Both the position numbers and the translations under genes were made by a program. 32,424 nt of DNA. Source: Pseudopedobacter sp. GTDB lineage: Bacteria > Bacteroidota > Bacteroidia > Sphingobacteriales > Sphingobacteriaceae. Positions 23,509-32,384 of this stretch are shown in pieces. Position 1 is the stretch's first letter. Every line of letters starts with the position of its first letter. The notes under the pieces were generated by a model. It did not search any database, had not been told where the DNA came from, and saw only the letters and a program-made list of their open reading frames with translations. The stretch spans positions 1 to 32,424 of the forward strand of contig JACMOI010000185.1 in NCBI GenBank assembly GCA_014378105.1, in the 5' to 3' direction.

Positions 23509-26469
23509 TCAATCAGTTATTTCTGTTTTAAGGCTGATCTCTTTAATGACCTTATCTAATTCATGGGCAGATTTTAATAGATAATCCATCATTTCTCTTC
23601 TTTCATTTGGGCTTCCATCCGTGTCATTGATGAGTGGTATTAACCCCATTATTCGAGCCAAAGGTGCCCTGATAATATGAGACTGCATCCAAGATATTTC
23701 TTTGAATCTCTCATTTTGTGCTTCAATGGCTTGAATATAATGAAGGCTTTCTGTCACATCATTGATAGCAGCAATACGGGCATTTTTTTCATCAAAAAGC
23801 ACAGGATTGCTCTGAATATCTACGCTGATTTTTTTACCATCCTTTTTTTGATGCAAGATGGCGTGATGTACAGTGGTTCCTTTTGCCTGTTTTAATTCAT
23901 TGAGTATCTCTTTAGAAATAGAATTATTTTCTGGAGATCTAATTTGTGCTAGGGTCATTTGTAAGAACTCCTTCTTTGTATAACCATATAGGCTAACCGC
24001 CGCTTTATTAACATCTAAGAATTTTAAAGTCTCCAAATCGAAAACAACCTTTGGCAAGGGGCTAAATTGGAACAATTCACTATACCTTTTTTCCGACGCT
24101 ATCAGGAGCGACTCCGAAAGTTTACGAGCTGTAATATCATTCACAAAGCAGGATAGTCCTGTTACTTTTTTATTTTGCCAAATTGGATGAATAGAGAAAT
24201 TGTTATAATTATGAAGATCCCCTACGCTAGATTCCTTTTCAAACTTGACCACCTCACCGGCTAAAGCTTTTAAGTAAATCTGCCTCCATTCCTTTACCTC
24301 CTCTGGTTGATGGGCTTTTATGAAATCGAAAATGGGATAGCCTGGGGTGATACGTACTTGATAAAGCTCCTGCATCAAGTTACTAAGCTTTTTATTGTAG
24401 GTTACATACTTAAGGTCCATATCAAGAGAATAAATACAGGCGTCCGTATTTTCGATTACCGCTGTCAGATTCGACTCTGAAGTGTAGAGCATCTGCTCTG
24501 CCTGTTTTTTAGCAGTAATGTCCTTGGCTACGCAAAACAGTAAACCTTCTCGGTCATTCAGATGTGTTGTCCAAGAGAGCCAAAGGACTTCACCTGCTTT
24601 GGTCAAAAACCTGTTTTCGAAAGATAAAGTTTTTTCACCAGCATTGAATTTTTCCATCCGGACTTGACTAGAAGAAAAGTCTTCTGGGTGAAGAAAGACC
24701 TTTAACGGGTGTGTTAACAGTTCAGTTTCTGAATACCCTAATAAATTGCTCATCGCAGGGTTTATCTTTTTGAAGTATCCGTCTGTACCTAGGGTACAAA
24801 TAATATCTGGAGCAAAACTAAATATCTGGTATAGTTCTTCTTCCAATTGCTTGCGCTTAATTTCTACACCAAAATGAGCGCTTAGTTTTTCAAAAAGCGG
24901 CATCATGATTCTTGATTCCTCAGGACTTTCTTCAGCCAAACCAATTACCATAACCCCGATGGTTACTTTTTCAGAAATAAGCGGTATTCCATAGGCCACC
25001 TTGATACCTGTATTTTGGGCGGCTTTATGACGAAGAAAATCAGGGCGTTCATCCAAATGATTCCAAGTCAATATCTTACCGCTTTTCCAAACCGCACCAG
25101 GTAAGCTTTCCCCTTTAACAAAACTCTGGAATTGACTGGTTTCCTTGTAAAAGGCAGCCTTTTTCTCATTGCGGGAAGTTTTAGCCACCAAGCTGATCTT
25201 GCTGGTGTCTGCTCCAGTTAGCCAAATCTCAGCAATCCCAAAATGGTCGTAAACAATAATTTTTTCTAATACTTTTTTTAGAATAACGCTAAGTTTTATT
25301 GGCTCGTTAAATATTTTGCTGGTCTCTGCTAAGAGTACTTTTTCCCGTTCCTCGTTTTTATGTTGAGTCACTTCTCTTTCAATAGCAATCCAATGGGTGT
25401 ACGAACCCTTTTCATCAGTAACAGGGTTTAAAGAAAAATTATTCCAGAATTGTTCCCCATTCTTTTTATAGTTGATGAGGGTAGCTTCACAGAGTGACCA
25501 ACTACGGAGACATTTATCAAGACGTTTGAGTTCCTCCTTATTAGTTTTAGGCCCTTGTAAAATGCGTGGTGTTTTTCCAATAACTTCTTCAGATGTATAG
25601 CCCGTCATCTTTGTAAATGCTTCATTTACATAGAGAATTTGTGGGCCAGGTAAATCAAAAGGTTCTGCCTCGGTAATCATTACAGCATCGGTAGTATTGG
25701 TGATGACAGACTCGAGCAGCTTAAGGTGATGTTCTTCCTTTTTCTGTTTAGTGATATCCCGCATAAAAAGGGATACACCGCCTCCAGAGGGGTATACTCG
25801 ATTCTCTTGCCATAATTGCAACGGGGCATAAAAATCCTCGTTACAAACATATTTCTTTTCGATAAAAGCAGTTTGGATGGCTTGATAAGTGGCTGAACCT
25901 ATTGCATCTGGAACAACGTCCCAAATGTATCGACCAATCAGGTCTTCCCGGGTTTTATTAGCCATTTTTAACGCCTTCTCATTAGCGTAAGTGTAGCAAA
26001 GGTTTTCATCCAAAGAAATGAATCCATCTGTCATGGTTTCCAAAAGTTCGGTGATTTGTTCGGTTTGTAGGGTTAATTTAAAATCACTCGATTTCTGCTC
26101 AGAAACATCAATAAAATTGCATACGATGGATTTGATATTTAATTCCTCGAGCATATTGGTAAAGCTGCATTGCAACCAAATATAATTCCCATTAAAGTGT
26201 TTTGATCTAAAAGTACAAGTCTCTGTTAATCCTGGAATATGAGCTACTCGATTCATCAAAGCATTTACTGCTTCTAAGTCATCAGGATGGATAATAATAG
26301 CATTCGGATCTTCTAAACGTACGTTTTTATCCCATCCATTGATACGCTCAGCAGAAGGACTACTGTAGGTTGCGTTAAATTTCTCATCTAGCAGGGTAAT
26401 ACCCCAAATGCTGTGCTCAATTAATTTTTGAAAAGCAACATGGCTTTCATTCATCTTTTTCTTCATCAT
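23509..26469 (-). CDS. Multi-PAS/GAF sensor protein ending in a kinase dimerisation domain
   Basis: The 986-residue cytosolic protein has PAS-like domains at about 10-125, 138-243, 250-370, 545-655, 665-782 and 792-908, and a GAF domain at about 378-540. Each PAS domain closes with a D-I/V-T-like strand (DVSEQ, DITKQ, REVTQ, DITAK, NDITA, NDVTE). The end (about 915-980, ISWMQSHIIRAPLARIMGL with His931, then a second helix) resembles a DHp domain, but the protein stops there with no HATPase domain. It may pass signals to a partner kinase, or the domain may only dimerise. I recall similar ends in other Sphingobacteriaceae proteins. It is the last of three co-directional signalling genes. Confidence 0.88.
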   Translation of the reverse strand: MMKKKMNESHVAFQKLIEHSIWGITLLDEKFNATYSSPSAERINGWDKNVRLEDPNAIIIHPDDLEAVNALMNRVAHIPGLTETCTFRSKHFNGNYIWLQCSFTNMLEELNIKSIVCNFIDVSEQKSSDFKLTLQTEQITELLETMTDGFISLDENLCYTYANEKALKMANKTREDLIGRYIWDVVPDAIGSATYQAIQTAFIEKKYVCNEDFYAPLQLWQENRVYPSGGGVSLFMRDITKQKKEEHHLKLLESVITNTTDAVMITEAEPFDLPGPQILYVNEAFTKMTGYTSEEVIGKTPRILQGPKTNKEELKRLDKCLRSWSLCEATLINYKKNGEQFWNNFSLNPVTDEKGSYTHWIAIEREVTQHKNEEREKVLLAETSKIFNEPIKLSVILKKVLEKIIVYDHFGIAEIWLTGADTSKISLVAKTSRNEKKAAFYKETSQFQSFVKGESLPGAVWKSGKILTWNHLDERPDFLRHKAAQNTGIKVAYGIPLISEKVTIGVMVIGLAEESPEESRIMMPLFEKLSAHFGVEIKRKQLEEELYQIFSFAPDIICTLGTDGYFKKINPAMSNLLGYSETELLTHPLKVFLHPEDFSSSQVRMEKFNAGEKTLSFENRFLTKAGEVLWLSWTTHLNDREGLLFCVAKDITAKKQAEQMLYTSESNLTAVIENTDACIYSLDMDLKYVTYNKKLSNLMQELYQVRITPGYPIFDFIKAHQPEEVKEWRQIYLKALAGEVVKFEKESSVGDLHNYNNFSIHPIWQNKKVTGLSCFVNDITARKLSESLLIASEKRYSELFQFSPLPKVVFDLETLKFLDVNKAAVSLYGYTKKEFLQMTLAQIRSPENNSISKEILNELKQAKGTTVHHAILHQKKDGKKISVDIQSNPVLFDEKNARIAAINDVTESLHYIQAIEAQNERFKEISWMQSHIIRAPLARIMGLIPLINDTDGSPNERREMMDYLLKSAHELDKVIKEISLKTEITD

Positions 26470-26648
26470 GAACTCTATAAATACGGATGATTTACTAAAT
26501 TCAAAAAGAGGAAAGGAACCTTGAATTGGCTAAATTCTTTTTTGTTTCGAGTAACCATAAGAATACAAGAATACAGCCAAACTTATTTAGGTCTTGATGA
26601 TTATTTATCTATAATCCAGTCAATTAATTAATTGTATATCGGGTTTTT

Positions 26649-29600
26649 CTAGGCCAAAAAATAAATCTTAAAAGTGCATCCTTTACCTTCCTCACCTGCT
26701 ACTTCAATTTTACCACCAGCGGCATTAACAATCTTTTGGGTAAGGTAAAGACCAATGCCAGTCCCTTCTGCAGTCTCGTTCACGCGTTGATATTTTTTAA
26801 ATACATTTTCCATCTGATCTTTTTCAATTCCTATTCCGTTGTCTTTGACCGTTAATAGGATTAATCCATCTTTTAGTTCTGTTTTGATAGTGATTTCTGG
26901 TATGCGGTGAGGAGCGCTAAATTTTATCGCATTGGTGATGAGGTTCAGCATCACACTTCTTAAATTCTTTTTGGCAAAACGAACTTCCTTTTTTCGAAAA
27001 TTGGTATGGAAAATGGTTTTGGAAAGCTTAATTTTTTCAGATAAGGCCAATTTAATTTCTTCAAAAATTGTAGTAAAACTTTCATTATGCTCATCTGGAT
27101 CTTCCGATTCAATAGCACCAACTTTGGCTAAATCATTGATGATAGCTTTAAAATTAGCTACTGCTTTATTCATCAACCCAAATAATTCTATGACCTCTGC
27201 GTCTTTTATGTCCAGCTTACTATTTAGAAGCCCTAGGAGACTTTCTATGTTTACTATTGGGTCGTTTAAATCATGAGAAGCACTAAAAACAAAGTTATTT
27301 AAGTCACCATTTATTCTTAAAAGGCTGGTATTACTTGTATCGAGTTTTTGATTACTGATGTCGAGGTTTTTATTGCTGGTGTCTAATTCTTTCAGTAACT
27401 TTTTTAATTCGGTGATATCATAAAAGCTGATTATTGCTCCATTTGGATCTTTACTGCCTTTCTTTAGGTAAGGCATGGTCATCACCTGATAAATGTTGCC
27501 ATCTATCGCTTCCGCTTCTCGGGTAATGGGTTCTCCATCACGGATAACTTTTTTGATATCCTCTATTAATGTTTCAAATTTGATATTCGTGGTGATGTTA
27601 CTTATTGGTCGTCCGATATCGCTTTTACGGATGTTAATATGCTTTTGTGCTCCAGGAGAGTACCTCTTGATTAACAAGTGCTCATCAACAAACAACTGGC
27701 CATTGGTATTACTCCGAAAATAATTGTTGAGGTCATCATTCAGGTCTGTTAAATCTTCTATTGTCAGCTGGTGATCCTTGTTAACCGTTTGTAATTCCTC
27801 ATTTACAGATTGCAGTTCTTCATTTGTACTTTGCATCTCTTCATTAGCCGATTGCATTTCTTCGTTGGCAGATTGTAGTTCCTCGTTAAAGGATTCCATG
27901 TTTTCATGAGAAGAGGCGACGCGTTCATTTGCCATAGCTAACGAATATTTTAATTGCGCAGCCTCTTGCTCTAAGCTGATGATGTGTTCCCTGGTTACCT
28001 CGTTAATATCTTCTGCATGAATCACATTTTTCTCTGTCAGTTTGGTCTGACTTTCATCAAATAAAACAAGCAGTAATCTTTCTTCTGATTCTTTGAGCTG
28101 AAAAGTACTGAGTATAATATTAATTGGTTTATGCTTTTCAGGTGCTGCGATTTCGAGAACAATACCATCAAGTATCACTCTTTCATTTAAGGTAAAAGCT
28201 TTGTGAGCGGCAGCTTTAAAAGCCATAGCAATATGCTCCGGCAATAAATCGATTAAGTTGTAATTGAAGTTGATATTTTTTAAATAAGGCTTGGTATCCC
28301 CAAATGATTGAACTACCGATAGGTTTTCATCGGTGCAAACACCGTTAAAATTAGATTCTTTTAATAATGCAGAATTGACCTGATTGCTAAGGTCAGATTT
28401 AGATTTAGGGATAACGATTTTTTTACTTATTTCTAACGTAGTCCTCTTAAAATCATCTATCATGTAAGAAGAAAAGGCATCAAATCGAACAGCTCGTCCT
28501 GTTTTATTACTTTTCAGGATATTCCATTTTCCACTGATCTCGTTAAAGCCATCCTTAATGATAGAAGCACTTTCACTTGGTCCTAAAAACAAATAACCAC
28601 CTTCTTTTAATCCAAAATGGAGCAAGGCAAAAACTTTTTGCTGTAGGTTTATATTAAGATAGATCAATAAATTACGACAAGTAATCAGGTCTACATTGCA
28701 ATAAGGCGGGTTTTTAGTAAGGTCATGATGAGCAAAAATCAGCATTTGGCGGATTTCGTGTTTTACGGTATAACTATTTTCTTCTTTAGTAAAAAACTCC
28801 TGTAATCTTTCTTTCGATACAGTTTTAGTAATATGATCAGAATAAACCCCTTTAGAAGCAATATCTAGTGCTGCTTTGCTAATGTCTGATGCGAATATTT
28901 TGACCTCAATATTTTTAGGATGCTTATTTAAATACTCTTTTACCAAAATTGCTATTGAATAAGCTTCTTCACCAGTAGCGCAACCAGCAACCCAAATCTT
29001 TAGTACTTTAGTTTGATTTTTTTTGATAATATCAGGGACAACGGTATCTGCAATAATTTTAAAGGCTGCTGGATCTCGGAAAAAAGAGGTCACGCTGATG
29101 AGGAAATCATTGGCTAATAAGGTGATTTCATCAGGATTAACCTTCATGAATTCATAATATTTTTTCACCGTATTCAAGTGATGCTGCTCCATTCTTCTTA
29201 TGATCCTACGGATAATGGTTGGACGCTTATAATCTGAAAAGTCGAGCGGTAATTGCCCTTTGATCAAGTTAAATATCTGTTCTAATTCTTTTTCGTTAAT
29301 CTGTTCAGAAAGTTGATGTGTAGCGGATTCCAAGAAGCCATCCTTCACATATTTTTCAATAACTTGGGGCATTGCCTTAGGCGAAAGGATCTTATCAACA
29401 CAATCCGTTGAAATAGCAGCAAGCGGCATCCCATTAAAACCCGCAGTGGCAGGGTCTTGTACCAGTACAATTCCTCCAACATCTTTGATCGCCTTGATAC
29501 CATTAGAGCCATCATTTCCAGTTCCCGAGAGAATAATACCAATGGCCTTATTGCCTCGTTCTTTAGCTAAGGATGAAAAAAAGTAGTCGATGGTTTTATG

Positions 29601-29912
29601 AGGACTTGCATGATTTTTTTTATCAGATAAAATGAGCCTGCCCTTTTCTACCGTCATAAATTTAGAACTAGGAATCAGGTACACCGTGTTGGTGATGATG
29701 TCGACATTTTCTATAGCCTCCACCACTTTTAGTTTACTGTGCTGGGAAAGTATTTGTACCATCTGGCTTTTAAAATCAGCTGAAAGATGCTGGATCACGA
29801 TATAAGAAACAGAATCTAAAGGGGTGTAATCAAAAAATGCGGAAATCGCTTCTAAACCACCAGCTGATGCGCCAATGGCTATGATGTACTGTTGATCGAC
29901 AATTTTAGCCAT
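26649..29912 (-). CDS. CheB-CheR-PAS hybrid histidine kinase
   Basis: The 1087-residue protein joins a CheB-type methylesterase (about 8-190; catalytic Ser16 in GASAGG, His42 in VIQHL, Asp134 in GTGNDG) to a CheR-type methyltransferase (about 200-470; TSFFRDP 275-281, SAM-binding GCATGEEAYS 310-319, NLLIYL). It continues with a PAS-like linker (about 515-625), a heptad coiled coil (672-730), a PAS domain (about 735-835) and a kinase core with His880 (SASHDLNDP), N box NLITNAIKFS, DNGIGIE and GTGIGLYL. There is no receiver before CheB. No chemoreceptor, CheA or CheW lies in the window, so the methylation target is unknown. The shorter paralogue's gene ends 73 bases upstream. Confidence 0.94.
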   Translation of the reverse strand: MAKIVDQQYIIAIGASAGGLEAISAFFDYTPLDSVSYIVIQHLSADFKSQMVQILSQHSKLKVVEAIENVDIITNTVYLIPSSKFMTVEKGRLILSDKKNHASPHKTIDYFFSSLAKERGNKAIGIILSGTGNDGSNGIKAIKDVGGIVLVQDPATAGFNGMPLAAISTDCVDKILSPKAMPQVIEKYVKDGFLESATHQLSEQINEKELEQIFNLIKGQLPLDFSDYKRPTIIRRIIRRMEQHHLNTVKKYYEFMKVNPDEITLLANDFLISVTSFFRDPAAFKIIADTVVPDIIKKNQTKVLKIWVAGCATGEEAYSIAILVKEYLNKHPKNIEVKIFASDISKAALDIASKGVYSDHITKTVSKERLQEFFTKEENSYTVKHEIRQMLIFAHHDLTKNPPYCNVDLITCRNLLIYLNINLQQKVFALLHFGLKEGGYLFLGPSESASIIKDGFNEISGKWNILKSNKTGRAVRFDAFSSYMIDDFKRTTLEISKKIVIPKSKSDLSNQVNSALLKESNFNGVCTDENLSVVQSFGDTKPYLKNINFNYNLIDLLPEHIAMAFKAAAHKAFTLNERVILDGIVLEIAAPEKHKPINIILSTFQLKESEERLLLVLFDESQTKLTEKNVIHAEDINEVTREHIISLEQEAAQLKYSLAMANERVASSHENMESFNEELQSANEEMQSANEEMQSTNEELQSVNEELQTVNKDHQLTIEDLTDLNDDLNNYFRSNTNGQLFVDEHLLIKRYSPGAQKHINIRKSDIGRPISNITTNIKFETLIEDIKKVIRDGEPITREAEAIDGNIYQVMTMPYLKKGSKDPNGAIISFYDITELKKLLKELDTSNKNLDISNQKLDTSNTSLLRINGDLNNFVFSASHDLNDPIVNIESLLGLLNSKLDIKDAEVIELFGLMNKAVANFKAIINDLAKVGAIESEDPDEHNESFTTIFEEIKLALSEKIKLSKTIFHTNFRKKEVRFAKKNLRSVMLNLITNAIKFSAPHRIPEITIKTELKDGLILLTVKDNGIGIEKDQMENVFKKYQRVNETAEGTGIGLYLTQKIVNAAGGKIEVAGEEGKGCTFKIYFLA
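27768..27893 (-). repeat. Six 21-bp repeats encoding a heptad coiled coil (CheB-CheR kinase)
   Basis: Residues 674-715 are six consecutive 7-residue units of the type S-x-N-E-E-L/M-Q: SFNEELQ, SANEEMQ twice, STNEELQ, SVNEELQ, then TVNKDHQ. The paralogue at 29986-31800 has five. They form a signalling helix between the methyltransferase half and the PAS domain. Confidence 0.85.
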
Positions 29913-29985
29913 GATTTTTTGAGGTTATGTGATGATACTTACAATTATAAAGCCATTAAATGAAATGTAATTATTGAGGGATCAT

Positions 29986-31800
29986 TTATTTAATCATTTC
30001 ATTGTGTTTGATAGGGAAAGTGAGTATAAAAGAAGTTCCTTTGTTCAGCCTACTTAAAAATTTGATTTTTCCATTCATCAAAGCGGTATACCGACTAACA
30101 ATATTTAATCCCAATCCTGTTCCTGGGATATTACCCGTATTGTGTGCCCTAAAAAACGCCTCAAACAAATGCACCTGATCTGTTTTCGGTATTCCAATGC
30201 CATTATCTTTTATGGTAATAATTAAAGAGCTTTTGGTAATTTTGGTACAAAATTCAATCAACGAATCTGGACCTGAGTATTTAATCGCATTACTGATCAA
30301 GTTGATAAGACTGTTTTTAAGCAAAGAGGGATTGAAAATAGCCATCCGTCCAACACCTGTATGGTGGTAAACAATTTGCTGTTCTGATTTTGCAAGCGAC
30401 TGCATATCTTCTGTAATTTCTTCAGCAAATTTGATCACATCAATGTCACTAAAAATCGGTTTAATCTTACCGGTTTCTAATAGCTCTAGCGAAAGAAAAT
30501 CATTTAATATATTGGTTAGATTTTTGGCGGCATTTTTAATAGTTAACGTATACTTTTTAAGTGCGGGATGATTAATTTCAGCTGCTATTCTTCCAATTAA
30601 ATCTGTTGAAAGCTGTATAGAAGTAAGTGGAGTCTTAAATTCATGCGATGCCATAGAAACAAAGCGACTTTTTAATAAATTAAGTTGCTTTTCTTTTTCA
30701 AGCGACTCGCTTATTTTTTCACGACTTAGCTCAATCGCTGCAACAGAGTCAGTCAAGCTTTTATTGCTAATATCTAGTGCGGCCAAAAGTTTCTTTAGTT
30801 CGGTAATCTCATAAAAACTGATAATGGCACCATCAGTTTTGCCTGTATTTTGTCGCGTGTAAGGCATGGTAGTTACCTGATACACTTTCCCATCAGAAGA
30901 TTCGGCTTCTTTGATAATGGTCTGACCATTTTGCATCACTTGCTGCACATCAGCAACTAATGTTTCAAGCTTGATGTTTGTTGTAATATGCGCCAATGGC
31001 CTGCCAATATCACTCTCTTGTAAATTAATGTGTTTAACAGCACTGGGCGAATATCTTTTAAGAAGCAAATCATGGTCGACGAATAATTGCCCATTCGTAT
31101 TACTTCGAAAATAATTATTCAAATCATCGTTAGATTTCGATAGGTCAGTATTGGTTTGTTGTTGTTCCTTATTAACCGTTTGTAATTCTTCATTTACTGA
31201 CTGAAGCTCCTCGTTCGAACTTTGCATCTCCTCATTTGCAGACTGAAGCTCTTCGTTAAAAGACTGAATGTTTTCATTCGAGGAGCGCACCAATTCGTAA
31301 GCTGCTTCCAGATTATTTTTTACTTCGATAAGTTCTTGCTCTAAACTACTCAAGTACTCCATGCTGAGTTGTCTAAGATCTCCGGACCCGATAATCGATT
31401 TACTCCTTGGATTACTTTTACTAGAACTAAAAAGAATAAGCAGTTGCTGGTTTTTATGCCCAACGGTAGAATAGGGGCTGATGACTACATTTACCAAATG
31501 ATGCAGACCATTGAAATCAAAATTTAGATCACTCAGCGTAATCTTTTGGTTTGATTTCAATACTTTATAAGCTACTGCTTTTATAAGCATCGCTACCTCA
31601 GTAGACAATAGATCACTTAAATCAAAATTAAAATTTTCGTTTTTAAGGTAGGTAGACGTGTCACCAAATGCTTTCAACACGGTGAGATACTGGTTGGTAC
31701 AAACGCCGGTCAAGCCAGCCGCCTCGAGAAGAAAGGTTTGGTCATCTTTTGTCTCTAAAGCGAGGGGAGTTGCTGTAACTATTTCTTTATTCTCTTGCAC
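29986..31800 (-). CDS. PAS histidine kinase, paralogue of the CheB-CheR hybrid without its enzyme domains
   Basis: The 604-residue cytosolic protein starts with the PAS-like linker of the neighbouring hybrid (GVCTNQYLTVLKAFGDTSTY here; GVCTDENLSVVQSFGDTKPY there). It then follows the same order: heptad coiled coil (180-214), PAS domain (about 225-335, with the same YFRSNTNGQLFVD opening and ITELKKLL exit), and a kinase core with His386 (SMASHEFKTPLTS), N box NLISNAIKYS, DNGIGIP and GTGLGLN. CheB and CheR are absent, and the H box is of the ordinary type, unlike the SASHDLNDP of its neighbour. It is the first of the three-gene minus-strand group. Confidence 0.93.
   Translation of the reverse strand: MQENKEIVTATPLALETKDDQTFLLEAAGLTGVCTNQYLTVLKAFGDTSTYLKNENFNFDLSDLLSTEVAMLIKAVAYKVLKSNQKITLSDLNFDFNGLHHLVNVVISPYSTVGHKNQQLLILFSSSKSNPRSKSIIGSGDLRQLSMEYLSSLEQELIEVKNNLEAAYELVRSSNENIQSFNEELQSANEEMQSSNEELQSVNEELQTVNKEQQQTNTDLSKSNDDLNNYFRSNTNGQLFVDHDLLLKRYSPSAVKHINLQESDIGRPLAHITTNIKLETLVADVQQVMQNGQTIIKEAESSDGKVYQVTTMPYTRQNTGKTDGAIISFYEITELKKLLAALDISNKSLTDSVAAIELSREKISESLEKEKQLNLLKSRFVSMASHEFKTPLTSIQLSTDLIGRIAAEINHPALKKYTLTIKNAAKNLTNILNDFLSLELLETGKIKPIFSDIDVIKFAEEITEDMQSLAKSEQQIVYHHTGVGRMAIFNPSLLKNSLINLISNAIKYSGPDSLIEFCTKITKSSLIITIKDNGIGIPKTDQVHLFEAFFRAHNTGNIPGTGLGLNIVSRYTALMNGKIKFLSRLNKGTSFILTFPIKHNEMIK
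31159..31263 (-). repeat. Five 21-bp repeats encoding a heptad coiled coil (shorter kinase)
   Basis: Residues 180-214 read SFNEELQ, SANEEMQ, SSNEELQ, SVNEELQ, TVNKEQQ, one unit fewer than in the neighbouring hybrid kinase. Confidence 0.85.
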
Positions 31801-31958
31801 TACGGATAGATTTATTGTAAAATATAAAAAGTATATTAAATATACCTAAAAGAACTTTTTTTTTGTAAAAAATTAACTTAATGTAAATTATACTCGTTGC
31901 GATGGAAATAAATTTAGTCATTACAATAGAAGTAGAAAATGAAAATAAGCAGGTTGAA

Positions 31959-31976
31959 AGGTGATATTTATCACCT
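31959..31976. promoter_or_regulatory. Crp/Fnr-like dyad upstream of the shorter kinase
   Basis: AGGTGAT-ATTT-ATCACCT is a perfect 7-bp inverted repeat. Its core GTGA-N6-TCAC fits the Crp/Fnr-family operator form. It lies about 160 bases before the start of the minus-strand kinase gene. No regulator of this family is encoded in the window. Confidence 0.4.
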
Positions 31977-32002
31977 ATTTATGAAAAGCTATAAAACACA
32001 AA

Positions 32003-32032
32003 ATTCCTCAAACGATAGTTTGAAGGGTTTTT
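32003..32032 (+). terminator. Hairpin followed by GGGTTTTT
   Basis: CTCAAAC/GTTTGAG-like arms (TCAAAC 32008-32013, GTTTGA 32018-32023) close a GATA loop and lead into GGGTTTTT. There is no plus-strand gene before it, so it may be a leftover of rearrangement or part of the neighbouring palindromic element. Confidence 0.35.
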
Positions 32033-32042
32033 CAAGCTCCCA

Positions 32043-32060
32043 TCCCGATAGCTATCGGGA
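32043..32060. repeat. 18-bp perfect palindrome
   Basis: TCCCGATAGCTATCGGGA is fully self-complementary. From memory this palindrome is a frequent intergenic element in Bacteroidota genomes, often near GIY-YIG nuclease genes such as the pseudogene next to it. Confidence 0.6.
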
Positions 32061-32091
32061 CTGGGCTCAATAAATAATTGGAACCTCTAGA

Positions 32092-32379
32092 TTAACCAAA
32101 TCTTTTAACAAGTTTTTCGGCTATTTCAGGGTATTTCACTAGAGATTGGTAGTATTTTCTTGATTTCATTTTTTTGATCTCGGATTGTATTGCAATAGAT
32201 TGACTTATCGAACAACATTCAAGGGAAAAGAAGAGTAACTAAGGAATCCCCTTTTTGGTAGATGATCCTTAAAAAAATGCGCTATTGTGCTGAGAAAACC
32301 TTTCTTTAAGATCGGCAATTTGACCAATATAGAATTGATCAACTGAATGTGAATAAATGATGTAAACACAGAATCCCAT
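32092..32379 (-). pseudogene. GIY-YIG endonuclease-like gene with two in-frame stops
   Basis: From ATG at 32379 the minus strand reads MGFCVYIIYSHSVDQFYIGQ, IADLKERFSQHNSAFF-stop-GSSTKKGIP-stop-LLFFSLECCS, then ISQSIAIQSEIKKMKSRKYY and QSLVKYPEIAEKLVKRFG-stop, all in one frame of 96 codons. VYI...FYIG, the Arg in DLKERF and EIKKMKSRKY are hallmarks of small UvrC/YhbQ-type GIY-YIG proteins of about this length. The two stops (TAA codon 37, TAG codon 47, the latter where Trp is usual) kill it, while the intact frame says the loss is recent. Confidence 0.85.
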
Positions 32380-32384
32380 ATAGC

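Noticed and set aside
25370..25740. Third PAS domain as a LOV photoreceptor
   Set aside because: The segment reads GKTPRILQGPKTN where a LOV domain needs G-x-N-C-R-F-L-Q; the flavin-binding cysteine is missing.
27768..31263. 21-bp repeats as a CRISPR or minisatellite array
   Set aside because: The units are in frame inside two genes, have no spacers and encode coiled-coil heptads.
32092..32379. Programmed read-through of the GIY-YIG gene
   Set aside because: Two different stop codons ten codons apart in a low-constraint gene fit a pseudogene better.
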